Assembly (NCBI GenBank): GCA_016841965.1
Contig: JAEANN010000059.1
Span: forward strand, 1 to 64,000
Direction: 5' to 3'
Source of the DNA: Candidatus Roseilinea mizusawaensis
Lineage (GTDB): Bacteria; Chloroflexota; Anaerolineae; J036; Brachytrichaceae
DNA: 64,000 bases
Translations under genes and position numbers: made by a program
Notes under the pieces: generated by a model
What the model was told of the DNA's origin: nothing
Database searches by the model: none
The model's input: the letters and a program-made list of their open reading frames with translations, nothing else
Part shown: positions 8,682-17,171 of the stretch, in pieces
Numbering within the stretch: position 1 is the first letter of the stretch
Layout of the letters: each line of letters opens with the position of its first letter

Positions 8682-9929
8682 ATGCGCATCTTAGCCATCA
8701 CCCGCACCTATCGCGTCACCGGCGGAGCCGACAGCTACGCCCTGGCCGTGCAGGCGGCGCTGGAGGCGCGCGGGCATGTGGTCATCCCGTTCGCGGCGCA
8801 GCATCCGGCCAACCGCCCCACGCCCTGGGCGCGCTATTTCCCGCCCGATCTGGGGTTCAGCCATTACGGCGCGCGTGACAAGCTGCGCGCGCTGGTGCGC
8901 GCCCTGAGCGGCGGCCCGGCGGTGCGCGCGCTGGGCCGATTGCTCAAGGCCACTCCGGTGGATGTGGCGCACGTCCACACCACCTTTCATCAGGTGATGC
9001 CGCCGGCGGCGTTTGCCCTGCTGCGCCGGCGCGGCGTGCCTGTGGTGATGACCGTCCACGATTACAAGCTGGTGTGTCCCACTTATTGGCAGTATGTGGC
9101 CGATGAAGATGTCATCTGTCGGCGTTGCGGCGGACGGCGCTTCTACCATGCCGCGCTGCGCGGCTGCACGGGCCGCGGCCCGGGCGGTTTTTTGAAGGGC
9201 GTGCTGCTCGCGCTAGAGGCGTATTGGGCGCGCTGGACGGGCGCCTACAACGGTGTGGCCTGCTTCATCTGCCCCAGCGAAGCCATGCGCGCTCAGCTAA
9301 TGACTTACGGTTTGGCCGAACATCGAGTATGCCACTTACCCCACTTGGTGGCGCCAGCAAGCGGTCAAGACCTAAGCTTGACCGAAGACCCCCGCTTGTT
9401 GCTTTTCGTGGGTCGGCTGGTGCCGGAGAAGGGCGGCCTGTGGCTGGCGCAGGCGCTGGTGGGCAGCCCCTGGCAATTGGTGATGGTGGGCGACGGCCCT
9501 CAGCGCGCGGCCATCGAGGCGTTGGCGAGGCAGTTCCCCAACCTGCGCTGTGTGGGGTGGGCGGCGCCTGCGGCGGTGCAAGCCTGGATGCGCCGCGCGA
9601 CCGCCCTGATCGTGCCCTCGCTGTGGCCGGAAAATTCGCCCATGGTGATTTACGAAGCCTGTGCGCTGGGGCTGCCGGTGATCGCCGCTCAAGTGGGCGG
9701 CATCCCGGAGCTGGTGCGCGACGGCGAGAACGGCCTGTTGTTCGCGCGCGGCGACGCCGAAGGGCTGCGCGCTTGTTTAGATCGCCTGGCTAATGAAGCG
9801 GGGCTACGCGCGCGGCTGAGCGCGGGCGCGCAGGCGCGCGCCGCCGAGTGGAGCCCCGAGCGTCACCTGGAGCGCCTGCTGAGCATTTATGAACACGCCA
9901 TCGCTGCCGGCCGTGCTGGCCGTCAATAA
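8682..9929 (+). CDS. GT4 family glycosyltransferase with cysteine-rich insert
   Basis: This is a GT-B fold glycosyltransferase (415 residues). The start is the ATG at 8682; 40 extra codons in the longer frame overlap the terminator and are not coding. The acceptor domain begins MRILAITRTYRVTGGAD. It contains VHDYKLVCPTYW, then the CRRCGGRRFYHA...GC insert typical of a GT4 subgroup found in exopolysaccharide loci. The donor domain carries FVGRLVPEKG and the nucleotide-sugar motif PSLWPENSPMVIYEA, matching the E-x7-E region. It overlaps the next GT4 gene by 41 bp, so the two should be translationally coupled. It probably adds one sugar of the repeat unit to a lipid-linked glycan in the cytoplasm. 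Confidence 0.88.
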   Translation: MRILAITRTYRVTGGADSYALAVQAALEARGHVVIPFAAQHPANRPTPWARYFPPDLGFSHYGARDKLRALVRALSGGPAVRALGRLLKATPVDVAHVHTTFHQVMPPAAFALLRRRGVPVVMTVHDYKLVCPTYWQYVADEDVICRRCGGRRFYHAALRGCTGRGPGGFLKGVLLALEAYWARWTGAYNGVACFICPSEAMRAQLMTYGLAEHRVCHLPHLVAPASGQDLSLTEDPRLLLFVGRLVPEKGGLWLAQALVGSPWQLVMVGDGPQRAAIEALARQFPNLRCVGWAAPAAVQAWMRRATALIVPSLWPENSPMVIYEACALGLPVIAAQVGGIPELVRDGENGLLFARGDAEGLRACLDRLANEAGLRARLSAGAQARAAEWSPERHLERLLSIYEHAIAAGRAGRQ

Positions 9930-11166
9930 GTTCCACTACCGCTTCAGCGGGGTAGAGACCTACCATTTGGGCCTGATAGACCTATTGGAGCAGCGCGGGC
10001 ACCGCGTAGCGGCGTTTGCGATGCGTCACCCGCGCAACGAGCCATCGCCTTGGGCGCGCTTCTTCGTCAGCCAGGTGGATTACGCCGATCCGCGCCCGTC
10101 GGCGCGGCTGCGCGCGGCGGCGCGCGCCTTGTATTCGCTCGAGGCGCGCCGCAGGCTGGGCGCGCTGTTGGCCGAATTTCGGCCCGATGTAGCCCACCTG
10201 CAACATATTTACCGTCAACTGTCGCCTTCGGTATTGGATGTGTTGGCAGCCCATGATGTGCCTGTGGTGCAGACGGTGCATGACTACTGGATGGTGTGTC
10301 CAAGCCGGCAGCTCTATCTCTATTCTCGCCAGGAGATGTGCTATCGCTGTAGGGGGGGGAGGTTCTATAACGCAGCTCGCCACCGCTGTGTGCAATACGG
10401 GTGGCTTGCCAGCGCTCTGGCCGCGCTGGAGGCTTATTTGGCTCGCTGGATGCGCATTTATCAGCGACGCGTGAACCTCTTTGTTGTGCCGTCTGAGTTC
10501 CTGCGTCAAAAACTGATTGAGGGGGGCATTTCCGCGGAGCGCGCGCTGCGACTGCCGTATTTCATCTCTGCAGTGCAGTATTCGCCGATATTTGAGGGCC
10601 AAGGCGTGCTCTATTTGGGCCGATTGGAGGTAGAGAAGGGCCCTACCGTGCTGATCGAGAGCGCACGTATGCTGTCGGATGTCCCTTTCCAGATAGCCGG
10701 TGCAGGTCGCTTGGAGGTAATGCTACGTCGGCGCGCGACACAACTGGGCAATGTGCGCTTCGTGGGTCAGCTTGCCCCAGAGGGCGCGCGTCGGGCTTTG
10801 CAAACAGCGCGCCTGGTGGTGTTACCCTCCACTTGTCACGATGTTGCGCCGTTGGTGTTACTGGAGGCGTTTGCCAGCGGCAAGCCGGTGGTGGCCTCGG
10901 CGGTGGGGGGCATCCCGGAGATTGTACGCCATGGTGAGACGGGGTTGCTCGTCCCGCCCAACGATGCCACGGCGCTGGCTGAGGCCATCGCCGCTTTGTA
11001 TCACGATCCAGCGCGTTGTGCCGCGATGGGGCGCGCCGCGCGCGATTACGTGTCCCGCGCGCATGATCCGCAGCGCCACTACGAGGCGCTGATGGCGATC
11101 TACCAGGCGGCGCGGGAAAGGCGCCCGGCCCCGACGCTTGAGCCGGCATATCCTTATGGTGGTTGA
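9889..11166 (+). CDS. GT4 family glycosyltransferase, sister of the preceding gene
   Basis: The 425-residue protein aligns by eye with its neighbour along its length. It has VHDYWMVCPSRQ, the insert CYRCRGGRFYNAARHRC, YLGRLEVEKGP, and LEAFASGKPVVASAVGGIPEIV, the donor-binding segment of PF00534. The pair probably arose by tandem duplication and then diverged (different loop after the Cys insert). The ATG at 9889 lies inside the upstream gene; a GTG at 9910 would be a shorter alternative. Its 3' end overlaps the WecG-like gene. It should transfer a nucleotide-activated sugar to the growing repeat unit; donor and linkage cannot be read from sequence. Confidence 0.88.
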   Translation: MNTPSLPAVLAVNKFHYRFSGVETYHLGLIDLLEQRGHRVAAFAMRHPRNEPSPWARFFVSQVDYADPRPSARLRAAARALYSLEARRRLGALLAEFRPDVAHLQHIYRQLSPSVLDVLAAHDVPVVQTVHDYWMVCPSRQLYLYSRQEMCYRCRGGRFYNAARHRCVQYGWLASALAALEAYLARWMRIYQRRVNLFVVPSEFLRQKLIEGGISAERALRLPYFISAVQYSPIFEGQGVLYLGRLEVEKGPTVLIESARMLSDVPFQIAGAGRLEVMLRRRATQLGNVRFVGQLAPEGARRALQTARLVVLPSTCHDVAPLVLLEAFASGKPVVASAVGGIPEIVRHGETGLLVPPNDATALAEAIAALYHDPARCAAMGRAARDYVSRAHDPQRHYEALMAIYQAARERRPAPTLEPAYPYGG

Positions 11167-11935
11167 TCTTGGGCCGAGATTGTTGCCCGAGCGTGTGCGT
11201 GTGGGCGCTACGGCGGTGACGCCTCTACGCCTCGAGGCCTTGCTCACCTGGCTGGCCGAACGGCTGGCATCGCATCAGCAATGCGCTGTGCTGTATGTGA
11301 ACGCGCATGCGGTGGTGCTGGCCGAGATGGACGCCGATTTTCGCCGCGCGTTGGCGGCAGCCGAGGTGGTGTTTTGTGACGGTGTGGGGGTGTGGCTGGC
11401 GGCCCGTTGGCTGGGCGCGCCGCTGCCCGAACGCTTCACCCCGCCCGATTGGGTGGATCGGCTGGGGCGGCTCTGCGCGGCGCATGGCCGGTCGGTGTTT
11501 ATGCTGGGTGGAACCCACGACGCCGTGTCGCGCGCTGCGGCAGCCCTGCGGAAATGCGTGCCAGGGCTTGAGGTGCATGCGCATCATGGCTACTTCGATA
11601 AAAGTGGCCCGGAGAACGAGCGGATGATTGCCGCGATTAACGCTGCGCAGCCTGGCGCGTTGCTGGTGGGGTTTGGCATGCCGGCGCAGGAGCTATGGAT
11701 CACGGCGCACCGCGCGCGCTTGAAAGCCACGCTCATCTTGGCCGTGGGGGGCATGTTCGACTATTTGGGTGGATCAAAGACACGCGGCCCGCGCTGGTTG
11801 ACCGACCACGGCTTTGAATGGCTGTGGCGGTTGGCTACCGAGCCGCGCCGGTTGTGGCGGCGCTATGTGCTGGGCCTGCCGCGCTTTGCCTGGATTGTGC
11901 TCAGGCAAAAAAAACGAGCGGGGGCAAAGAATTGA
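11156..11935 (+). CDS. WecG/TagA/CpsF family glycosyltransferase (GT26)
   Basis: This protein of about 259 residues has the GT26 signature. It reads TPLRLEALLTWLAE, then YVNAHAVVLAEMDADFRRALAAAE, then FCDGVGV with the catalytic Asp region, followed by FMLGG, GYFDKSGPEN, LLVGFGMPAQELWI and GGMFDYLGG. This family adds the second sugar (ManNAc, ManNAcA and similar) onto an undecaprenyl-diphosphate-linked sugar. That fits the priming sugar-1-phosphate transferase found later in the locus. I use the ATG at 11156; a TTG at 11138 is also possible. The gene overlaps the preceding GT4 gene and ends in ATTGA, where its TGA stop shares bases with the probable TTG start of the next gene. Confidence 0.88.
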   Translation: MVVDLGPRLLPERVRVGATAVTPLRLEALLTWLAERLASHQQCAVLYVNAHAVVLAEMDADFRRALAAAEVVFCDGVGVWLAARWLGAPLPERFTPPDWVDRLGRLCAAHGRSVFMLGGTHDAVSRAAAALRKCVPGLEVHAHHGYFDKSGPENERMIAAINAAQPGALLVGFGMPAQELWITAHRARLKATLILAVGGMFDYLGGSKTRGPRWLTDHGFEWLWRLATEPRRLWRRYVLGLPRFAWIVLRQKKRAGAKN

Positions 11936-13386
11936 TCGCGCGTTCCTCTACCGCGGCGGGCCATTCTGTGCTGAAACCGCTGGCGTTAATCTTAGTTGGC
12001 TTCGCGCTGCGCACCGTCAACCTGGGCGCCTTTGACTTCTGGTTCGATGAGGTCGGGCAGGTGTTGGCCGGTCGGTCGTTGTCGCCGGTGGGGGCGGTTC
12101 AGGCAGCAGCGGAGCATCTGGGGGCTGCGCCGTTGGACTATCTGGTGACCTGGGCCGGCGTCCGCGTCCTGGGTGAGAGCGAATTTGGGTTGCGCTGGAT
12201 TACCGTGTGTTGGGGCACGCTCACCCTGGCGCTGATTTACGCAGCCGGCGAGCGCATTCAACGCGGTATTGGGGGCTGGGCGGCTTTGCTGGCGGCGCTC
12301 TCGCCGTTGGCAACGCGTTACGCGCAGGAGGTGCGCTTCTATGCCCTATCGCTCATGCTATGTGCGCTTCTCCTGTGGATCGGAGTGCGTTGGCAAGCAA
12401 GGGGAAGAGGGTGGAGCGTGGCTATGGCCGCGTGCATGACGCTGGGCCTGTATGCTCATGCCTACACTGCGCTGGTGTGGCCATTTGTTGGCTGGGTGTT
12501 GATCGTATGTGCACAGGGCGCGCGTCGTCGGGTGCTGGCGCAGTTTATCCTTGCTGCAGCGTTTGCCCTGGCTTGCTTTTCGCCTTGGCTGTTTGGCGAG
12601 TTGTTGACAGAGCGCCTGCCGAACTTCGCAGATGTTGCCGGCTTCAACCTTGAAACAGCGCGTCGAGTTCTGGCCGGCTGGGAAATGCCGAACTTTTCGC
12701 CCGTGGCGCCGAGGAATACTGCCGGCCAGCCGCTGCCTTATCTGATCGGCGGCTTACACCTTATCGCGCTGTTTGAGGCGGTAAGGCGGGTGCGCACAAC
12801 GCCGCTCTGGTTGGGTACGCTGGTCATCTATGGGCTGGCGACGCTAATGGTCGTAGTCAATGACATGCGTGTGGGCTACTTCTTTGCGCCACGCCAGATT
12901 CTGAACTTGCTGCTGCTGCGCGCGATGTTCGGCGGGTGGGTGTTGCGTCAGTTGGCCGAGTTGGCGCAGCGCCGATTGGGCAGGCCGGCGGGTTTGATTT
13001 TGGCCGGCGCCGTGCTCGTTCTCTCAATCCCCTCGCTGCTTGCATACTACTCAAACTGGCGCGATAAGTCCAACGCCGGCCAGGTCGCGGCGTTGATTGC
13101 GGAATGGAAGCCGCAGCACCTCTGGATTGCCCCAGCCTACGATCAACTCACCATGAATTATTACCTGGAACGGCGAGGTTACTCGGCTGCTGTATGGCAG
13201 AGCCTGCTCGACGCGCAGGATGCTCTGCCGGCATTGCGGGTGGATGGGTCGGCCGTAGTAGTATTGCAAGCCGCGTACGCTGAACCGGAAACGGTGCTCA
13301 TGCTGCGAGAGGCAGGGTTCGTCGTTGCATGGCCGGAGTCTGGAGTGACGGGTAATGAACACTTCGTGGTATTCGCGCGGCGTTAA
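11932..13386 (+). CDS. GT39-like polytopic glycosyltransferase
   Basis: This is a membrane protein of about 484 residues. The likely start is the TTG at 11932, which overlaps the previous stop; the longer frame to 11818 lies inside the upstream gene. After the first helix comes FDFWFDEVGQVLAG, the conserved acidic loop of ArnT/PMT-type GT-C enzymes. Many hydrophobic helices follow, and a short soluble C-terminus ends ...VVFARR. Proteins of this kind move a sugar from a polyprenyl-phosphate carrier to an acceptor on the outer face of the membrane. The next gene overlaps it by 32 bp. Confidence 0.75.
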   Translation: MIARSSTAAGHSVLKPLALILVGFALRTVNLGAFDFWFDEVGQVLAGRSLSPVGAVQAAAEHLGAAPLDYLVTWAGVRVLGESEFGLRWITVCWGTLTLALIYAAGERIQRGIGGWAALLAALSPLATRYAQEVRFYALSLMLCALLLWIGVRWQARGRGWSVAMAACMTLGLYAHAYTALVWPFVGWVLIVCAQGARRRVLAQFILAAAFALACFSPWLFGELLTERLPNFADVAGFNLETARRVLAGWEMPNFSPVAPRNTAGQPLPYLIGGLHLIALFEAVRRVRTTPLWLGTLVIYGLATLMVVVNDMRVGYFFAPRQILNLLLLRAMFGGWVLRQLAELAQRRLGRPAGLILAGAVLVLSIPSLLAYYSNWRDKSNAGQVAALIAEWKPQHLWIAPAYDQLTMNYYLERRGYSAAVWQSLLDAQDALPALRVDGSAVVVLQAAYAEPETVLMLREAGFVVAWPESGVTGNEHFVVFARR

Positions 13387-14767
13387 AAGTAAGTTGATGC
13401 GCCGGCTGGGGATCTATGCGGCGTTATTGATGGTGTTTTACCGGGCGGTAGCCGGCCTGGCCAGCGTGCCCCTGCACGTAGATGAGTTCGTTTATATCCA
13501 TCACAGCAACTGGTTGAACGATCTAGGTCGGTCGGGAGCGGCGGTGTATCAGGTAAGCGGCGATACATTGCGCGACCCGCCGATTACACCATTGTTGATT
13601 GGGCTGTCGTTGCGCGCTGGTGGATATACCAGCGCTCCGGCTTATGCGCCGGGCGATGTGTCCTCGAGCGGAGAGGTGGTGGGGGCATACCTACCCGATG
13701 CGCCACAGTTGTGGCTCATTCGTTTTCCGATGGCTGCCCTGTTCACGCTAAGTGCTGCGCTGAGCGCCAGGGTGCTGCTGAGCGCAGCGGGTTTCGGCGG
13801 CGCATTTGTGGGGCTGTTGGCCTTGGCGGGGTCAGCGTATCTGCTTTTGCACGCGCGCCGCGCGATGACCGAGGCGCCAATGTTGCTGTCCTTGGTGGCC
13901 CTGATCTGGGCAGCCGGCAAAGGGTGGGATGCGCTGCGCCGCGCAGGTTGGAAGCGCGCGCTGTTGCTGGCAGCCGGCTTGGGTGGGTTGGCCGGCTTGG
14001 GCGTGGCCAGCAAGCACAACGCAGCCATCAACCTCGTCGTGCTGGGGGGATGGATTGCTTTGGCGCGCGCATGGTCTGACCGGCAGGCTGCGCGCGCCCA
14101 AGATAGGGCAGCCGTCTTACTTGCCGGCGTTGCTATCCTGGCCGGCCTGGCGACATTCGTCGTGCTGACTCCAATTTTGCATGCCGCGCCTGCGGAGCGT
14201 CTGATGATGATGCTCGCCGAGCGCCAGCACCTGCTGGCCCGTCAGCAGGCCGCAAATGACCGGTTCCGTCTGGTCAGTGTAGAGCAGCGTCTGACGGTCA
14301 GCTTTCAGCGCGTGCTGAATCATTATCTGCCGGCCAATTGCGCGCTCAATCCCGGCCAACAACTGTTCTGGGACCCGAATGCCAGGGCATATCGGGCGTC
14401 GGCCGGTGGTGTGCCTAGTCCGCTGGTTGGCACACCGCTGTGCGCCTCATTGCTGGGATGGTTGACCCCGCTGGGTGCGATTCATGTTATTCTCATTGTG
14501 CTGGGTGGGTGGCGGCTGTGGCGCGCCGGCAGCGTAGCTCCCCTGGCGAGGGCGTTGTTGGTCTTCGGCGGTGTTAATGTGGCGTTCACCATGCTGCTTA
14601 TCCCGCTGGACTGGGATCGCTATCACCTGCTGACGGTGTTCTTCGGCACACTGCTGGCCGCAGTAGGCACTGCAGAGGCGGCGCGCCGTCTGGTGAATCG
14701 AGTTGCCGCGCCGTGGGTGCGCAAGCGAGAATCCGCAAGCGGGTCTAGCGCATATCGCTCCAAATGA
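13355..14767 (+). CDS. GT-C-like polytopic membrane protein (glycosyltransferase-like)
   Basis: This 470-residue protein has about ten predicted membrane helices and the early-loop motif VPLHVDEFVYI, again the DE motif of PMT/ArnT-like proteins. An AHAR-type segment (LLLHARRAMTEAPM) is typical of these enzymes. The ATG at 13355 overlaps the previous gene; ATG 13397 would place the start directly before the first helix and is equally plausible. It is probably the last gene of the 8682-14767 operon, because a 68-bp gap follows. Confidence 0.7.
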   Translation: MNTSWYSRGVKSKLMRRLGIYAALLMVFYRAVAGLASVPLHVDEFVYIHHSNWLNDLGRSGAAVYQVSGDTLRDPPITPLLIGLSLRAGGYTSAPAYAPGDVSSSGEVVGAYLPDAPQLWLIRFPMAALFTLSAALSARVLLSAAGFGGAFVGLLALAGSAYLLLHARRAMTEAPMLLSLVALIWAAGKGWDALRRAGWKRALLLAAGLGGLAGLGVASKHNAAINLVVLGGWIALARAWSDRQAARAQDRAAVLLAGVAILAGLATFVVLTPILHAAPAERLMMMLAERQHLLARQQAANDRFRLVSVEQRLTVSFQRVLNHYLPANCALNPGQQLFWDPNARAYRASAGGVPSPLVGTPLCASLLGWLTPLGAIHVILIVLGGWRLWRAGSVAPLARALLVFGGVNVAFTMLLIPLDWDRYHLLTVFFGTLLAAVGTAEAARRLVNRVAAPWVRKRESASGSSAYRSK

Positions 14768-14835
14768 GCCGAATACTTACATGAACCAACATATTGCTGT
14801 AGGGGCCTAAATCGCCGAACACCTTGTAGAGACAA

Positions 14836-17064
14836 ATGGCTTTTGCTATCAATATCAATCGGCTCAGAGACATGTTAGCCGGGCTTGCACAGCGGTTGCG
14901 TTGGTCCAGGCTCGTGCACCTGGCCGGATGGGCGGCGTTTATTGCCGTTCTGGTGTGGTTCTATCGCATCCCGCCGTGGATGTGGGCGACGCATATGCCG
15001 GCTCCTCCGGACCCGCTGGAGGCGCTGTGGCAGATTGAATTTTGGCGTCATGCTGTGCTGACGGCAGATTTTGATCTGGTGTCCGTCACGGCGATGTATC
15101 CGCTGGGCTTGCATCAGATGACTATCGCCCACAGCGGCACCGGTCTGCTGCTACTGCCGATTGCGTTGCTTGCCGGCAGCGCGGTTGCGCTGAATGTTGG
15201 TTTTGTCGGTGGGCAAATCCTCTGCTTCCTGGGTGCGCGGTACTTTCTCAAGCAACTCGTCGCTTCTACAAGCCTCACTTACATCGGCGCAATCGTTTTT
15301 ACCTTCGCTTTCGGACGCACCGTTCATACCCGCATTCATCTCAATATGCTGCTGGGCTCTGCGCTAAGCGTGTGGATGGCGGCATTGTTGCTGCGCTTGG
15401 GCCGTCAAGAGCACGCCCATCGTGAGCGTGGTCTGGCTATTGCCAGCGGTGTGTTGTGGGGAATGGCCATTCTGGCGCAGGCATACGCGCTCTTTCACAA
15501 TCTCCCCCTGTTCGTGTTACTGGGACGACGATGGCAGGCGTGGAGGTATCTGCCCCTGATTGGCGCGACAGCGCTGGTGGTGAGCGGGCCGTTCCTGTAT
15601 GCCTTGTTCCAGGGCAGCGCCTACATGTCATTCATTGGGCCGTCACTGGCGTCCATTGTTTACTTCCAGTCCGCGCCGGCAAGTTTTGTAGGCTGGGGGC
15701 CGTTCAGCAATTGGCGTCTGCTGGCCGATTGGACTGCTGCCTGGAGACAAGTGCTCGCGGAGCAATATGCCCAAAATTGGGGTGTGGTTGCGCCTGCGCT
15801 GGCTGCGATCGGTGGCGTCATAAGCTGGCGAGCGAAGTGGGCGCGCTCGCTTGTTATTCTGCTCCTGGTGAGTGCGGTGCTTTCTTTTGGGCCTTTGTGG
15901 GAGAGTCCGCCGTTGGTGGGACGTGGGGCCTTCGCTTCGATCAACGAGTCAATCTGGCAGGTGGGGCGTCAGCTCAAGCCACGCCTGTTCAGTCCCCGTT
16001 CAGAAAGCCTGAAGGCCGATACCATGCCGCTGCCTTCTATGGCGCTGCTCGTCTTCGTGCCCCGTTACGAGTTTGCCAGAGTGCCGGGGCGCTATGCGAT
16101 ATGGCTTGGTCTGGCCGTTGTGGCGCTGACTGTCGCTGTGCTAGGTCGCTTCCCCGGACGATGGGGCGTTGCTATTGGCTGTCTGTGGCTGCTGGAGTTG
16201 CTGCCTCTGCCGCAGGCTGCGCATCCTGTGCCCACACGCCCACATCCTGCGCATGCGTGGGCAGCCGAGTGGATGCGGACACAACCGCGCACTGATTTGG
16301 GAGTGTACAGCCCGCCGGGAATCATTTCTACCTACTCGCACTATCTGTCAGGTGATCTGCCTGGTGCCATCACATTTGGGTCGTTTGTTGCGGCTCATCT
16401 GCGATATACACGACCGTGGATTACATTCGCGCACATCCCGGTTGACCCGCCCCTTGAAGCGCTCGCCGACCCGTCAAATGTAGCTATCCTGCGCCGCGCT
16501 CAGATCGGCCTGGTGTTGCTCAGGCCAGAGGCGGCAGCGCTGGCAAAACAAAATACGGCGCTGCGCTTTGTGCGATGTTTCGATCCCGGCCCTGAGGTTG
16601 AGACATACTATCCCTATCCCCTGTGCGCTTTCGAGGTATTACCCAGGGATGATGACTTCTTCAACATTCAGCCGGTCAATGGTTTTGGGGAATTCAACGC
16701 CAACTCTACGTGGGTAGTGGAGACCCACGCCGGCGCTGGCTGGCGCACGACTTGGCCGGCGCCTCATACTGTTGAGCTGATCTTGCACCCTCGCTGCCCA
16801 TTGGATGGTCAGCTCTCCGTGCAAGTTTATCTTAACGGTCGTCTGCTTGGTGCGCATACCTGGCCCGGTGCCAATAGTTGCGGGGAGCCTTGGGTGGCTT
16901 CATTGGGGGTTAACGCAGCACAACTGAAGTCTGGCTGGAATGCTCTTGAATTGCGGGTTGTGCTTGGTTCCTCGGATGAGGCCAATCTCATTCAATCGCC
17001 TTATCTCGAAGTAAAGCGTCTACGGGTCTCGCGCCAGGATGATTCGCCAGGCTTAGAACGATAG
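14836..17064 (+). CDS. Large polytopic membrane protein with C-terminal beta-sandwich-like module
   Basis: The 742-residue protein opens with a cytoplasmic stub and a first helix, then the loop YRIPPWMWATHMPAPPDPLEALWQ. About 10-12 helices run to near residue 460. An extracytoplasmic part follows that includes YSPPGI and ILRRAQIGLVLLRPEA. It ends with a module of about 100 residues (VQVYLNGRLLG...LKSGWNALEL...VKRLRV). It is a clear paralogue of the minus-strand gene at 19901-22093, with the same opening, the same core and the same tail. The fold resembles GT-C glycosyltransferases, but I see no catalytic motif strong enough to name a reaction. Confidence 0.7.
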   Translation: MAFAININRLRDMLAGLAQRLRWSRLVHLAGWAAFIAVLVWFYRIPPWMWATHMPAPPDPLEALWQIEFWRHAVLTADFDLVSVTAMYPLGLHQMTIAHSGTGLLLLPIALLAGSAVALNVGFVGGQILCFLGARYFLKQLVASTSLTYIGAIVFTFAFGRTVHTRIHLNMLLGSALSVWMAALLLRLGRQEHAHRERGLAIASGVLWGMAILAQAYALFHNLPLFVLLGRRWQAWRYLPLIGATALVVSGPFLYALFQGSAYMSFIGPSLASIVYFQSAPASFVGWGPFSNWRLLADWTAAWRQVLAEQYAQNWGVVAPALAAIGGVISWRAKWARSLVILLLVSAVLSFGPLWESPPLVGRGAFASINESIWQVGRQLKPRLFSPRSESLKADTMPLPSMALLVFVPRYEFARVPGRYAIWLGLAVVALTVAVLGRFPGRWGVAIGCLWLLELLPLPQAAHPVPTRPHPAHAWAAEWMRTQPRTDLGVYSPPGIISTYSHYLSGDLPGAITFGSFVAAHLRYTRPWITFAHIPVDPPLEALADPSNVAILRRAQIGLVLLRPEAAALAKQNTALRFVRCFDPGPEVETYYPYPLCAFEVLPRDDDFFNIQPVNGFGEFNANSTWVVETHAGAGWRTTWPAPHTVELILHPRCPLDGQLSVQVYLNGRLLGAHTWPGANSCGEPWVASLGVNAAQLKSGWNALELRVVLGSSDEANLIQSPYLEVKRLRVSRQDDSPGLER

Positions 17065-17171
17065 GGCGCCGTGCGGGCGCTGGCATGTCCTAAATGTGGT
17101 AGGTGGCTCACCGATGCCGCTTCCCCTCTGGTCAAGGCGATTGTGTCATAGTGACGGAAGCTGATGCTCAT

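Noticed and set aside
17065-17171. A terminator between the convergent genes at 17064 and 17172
   Set aside because: I searched this 107-bp gap and saw no stem of useful length followed by a T-run on either strand.
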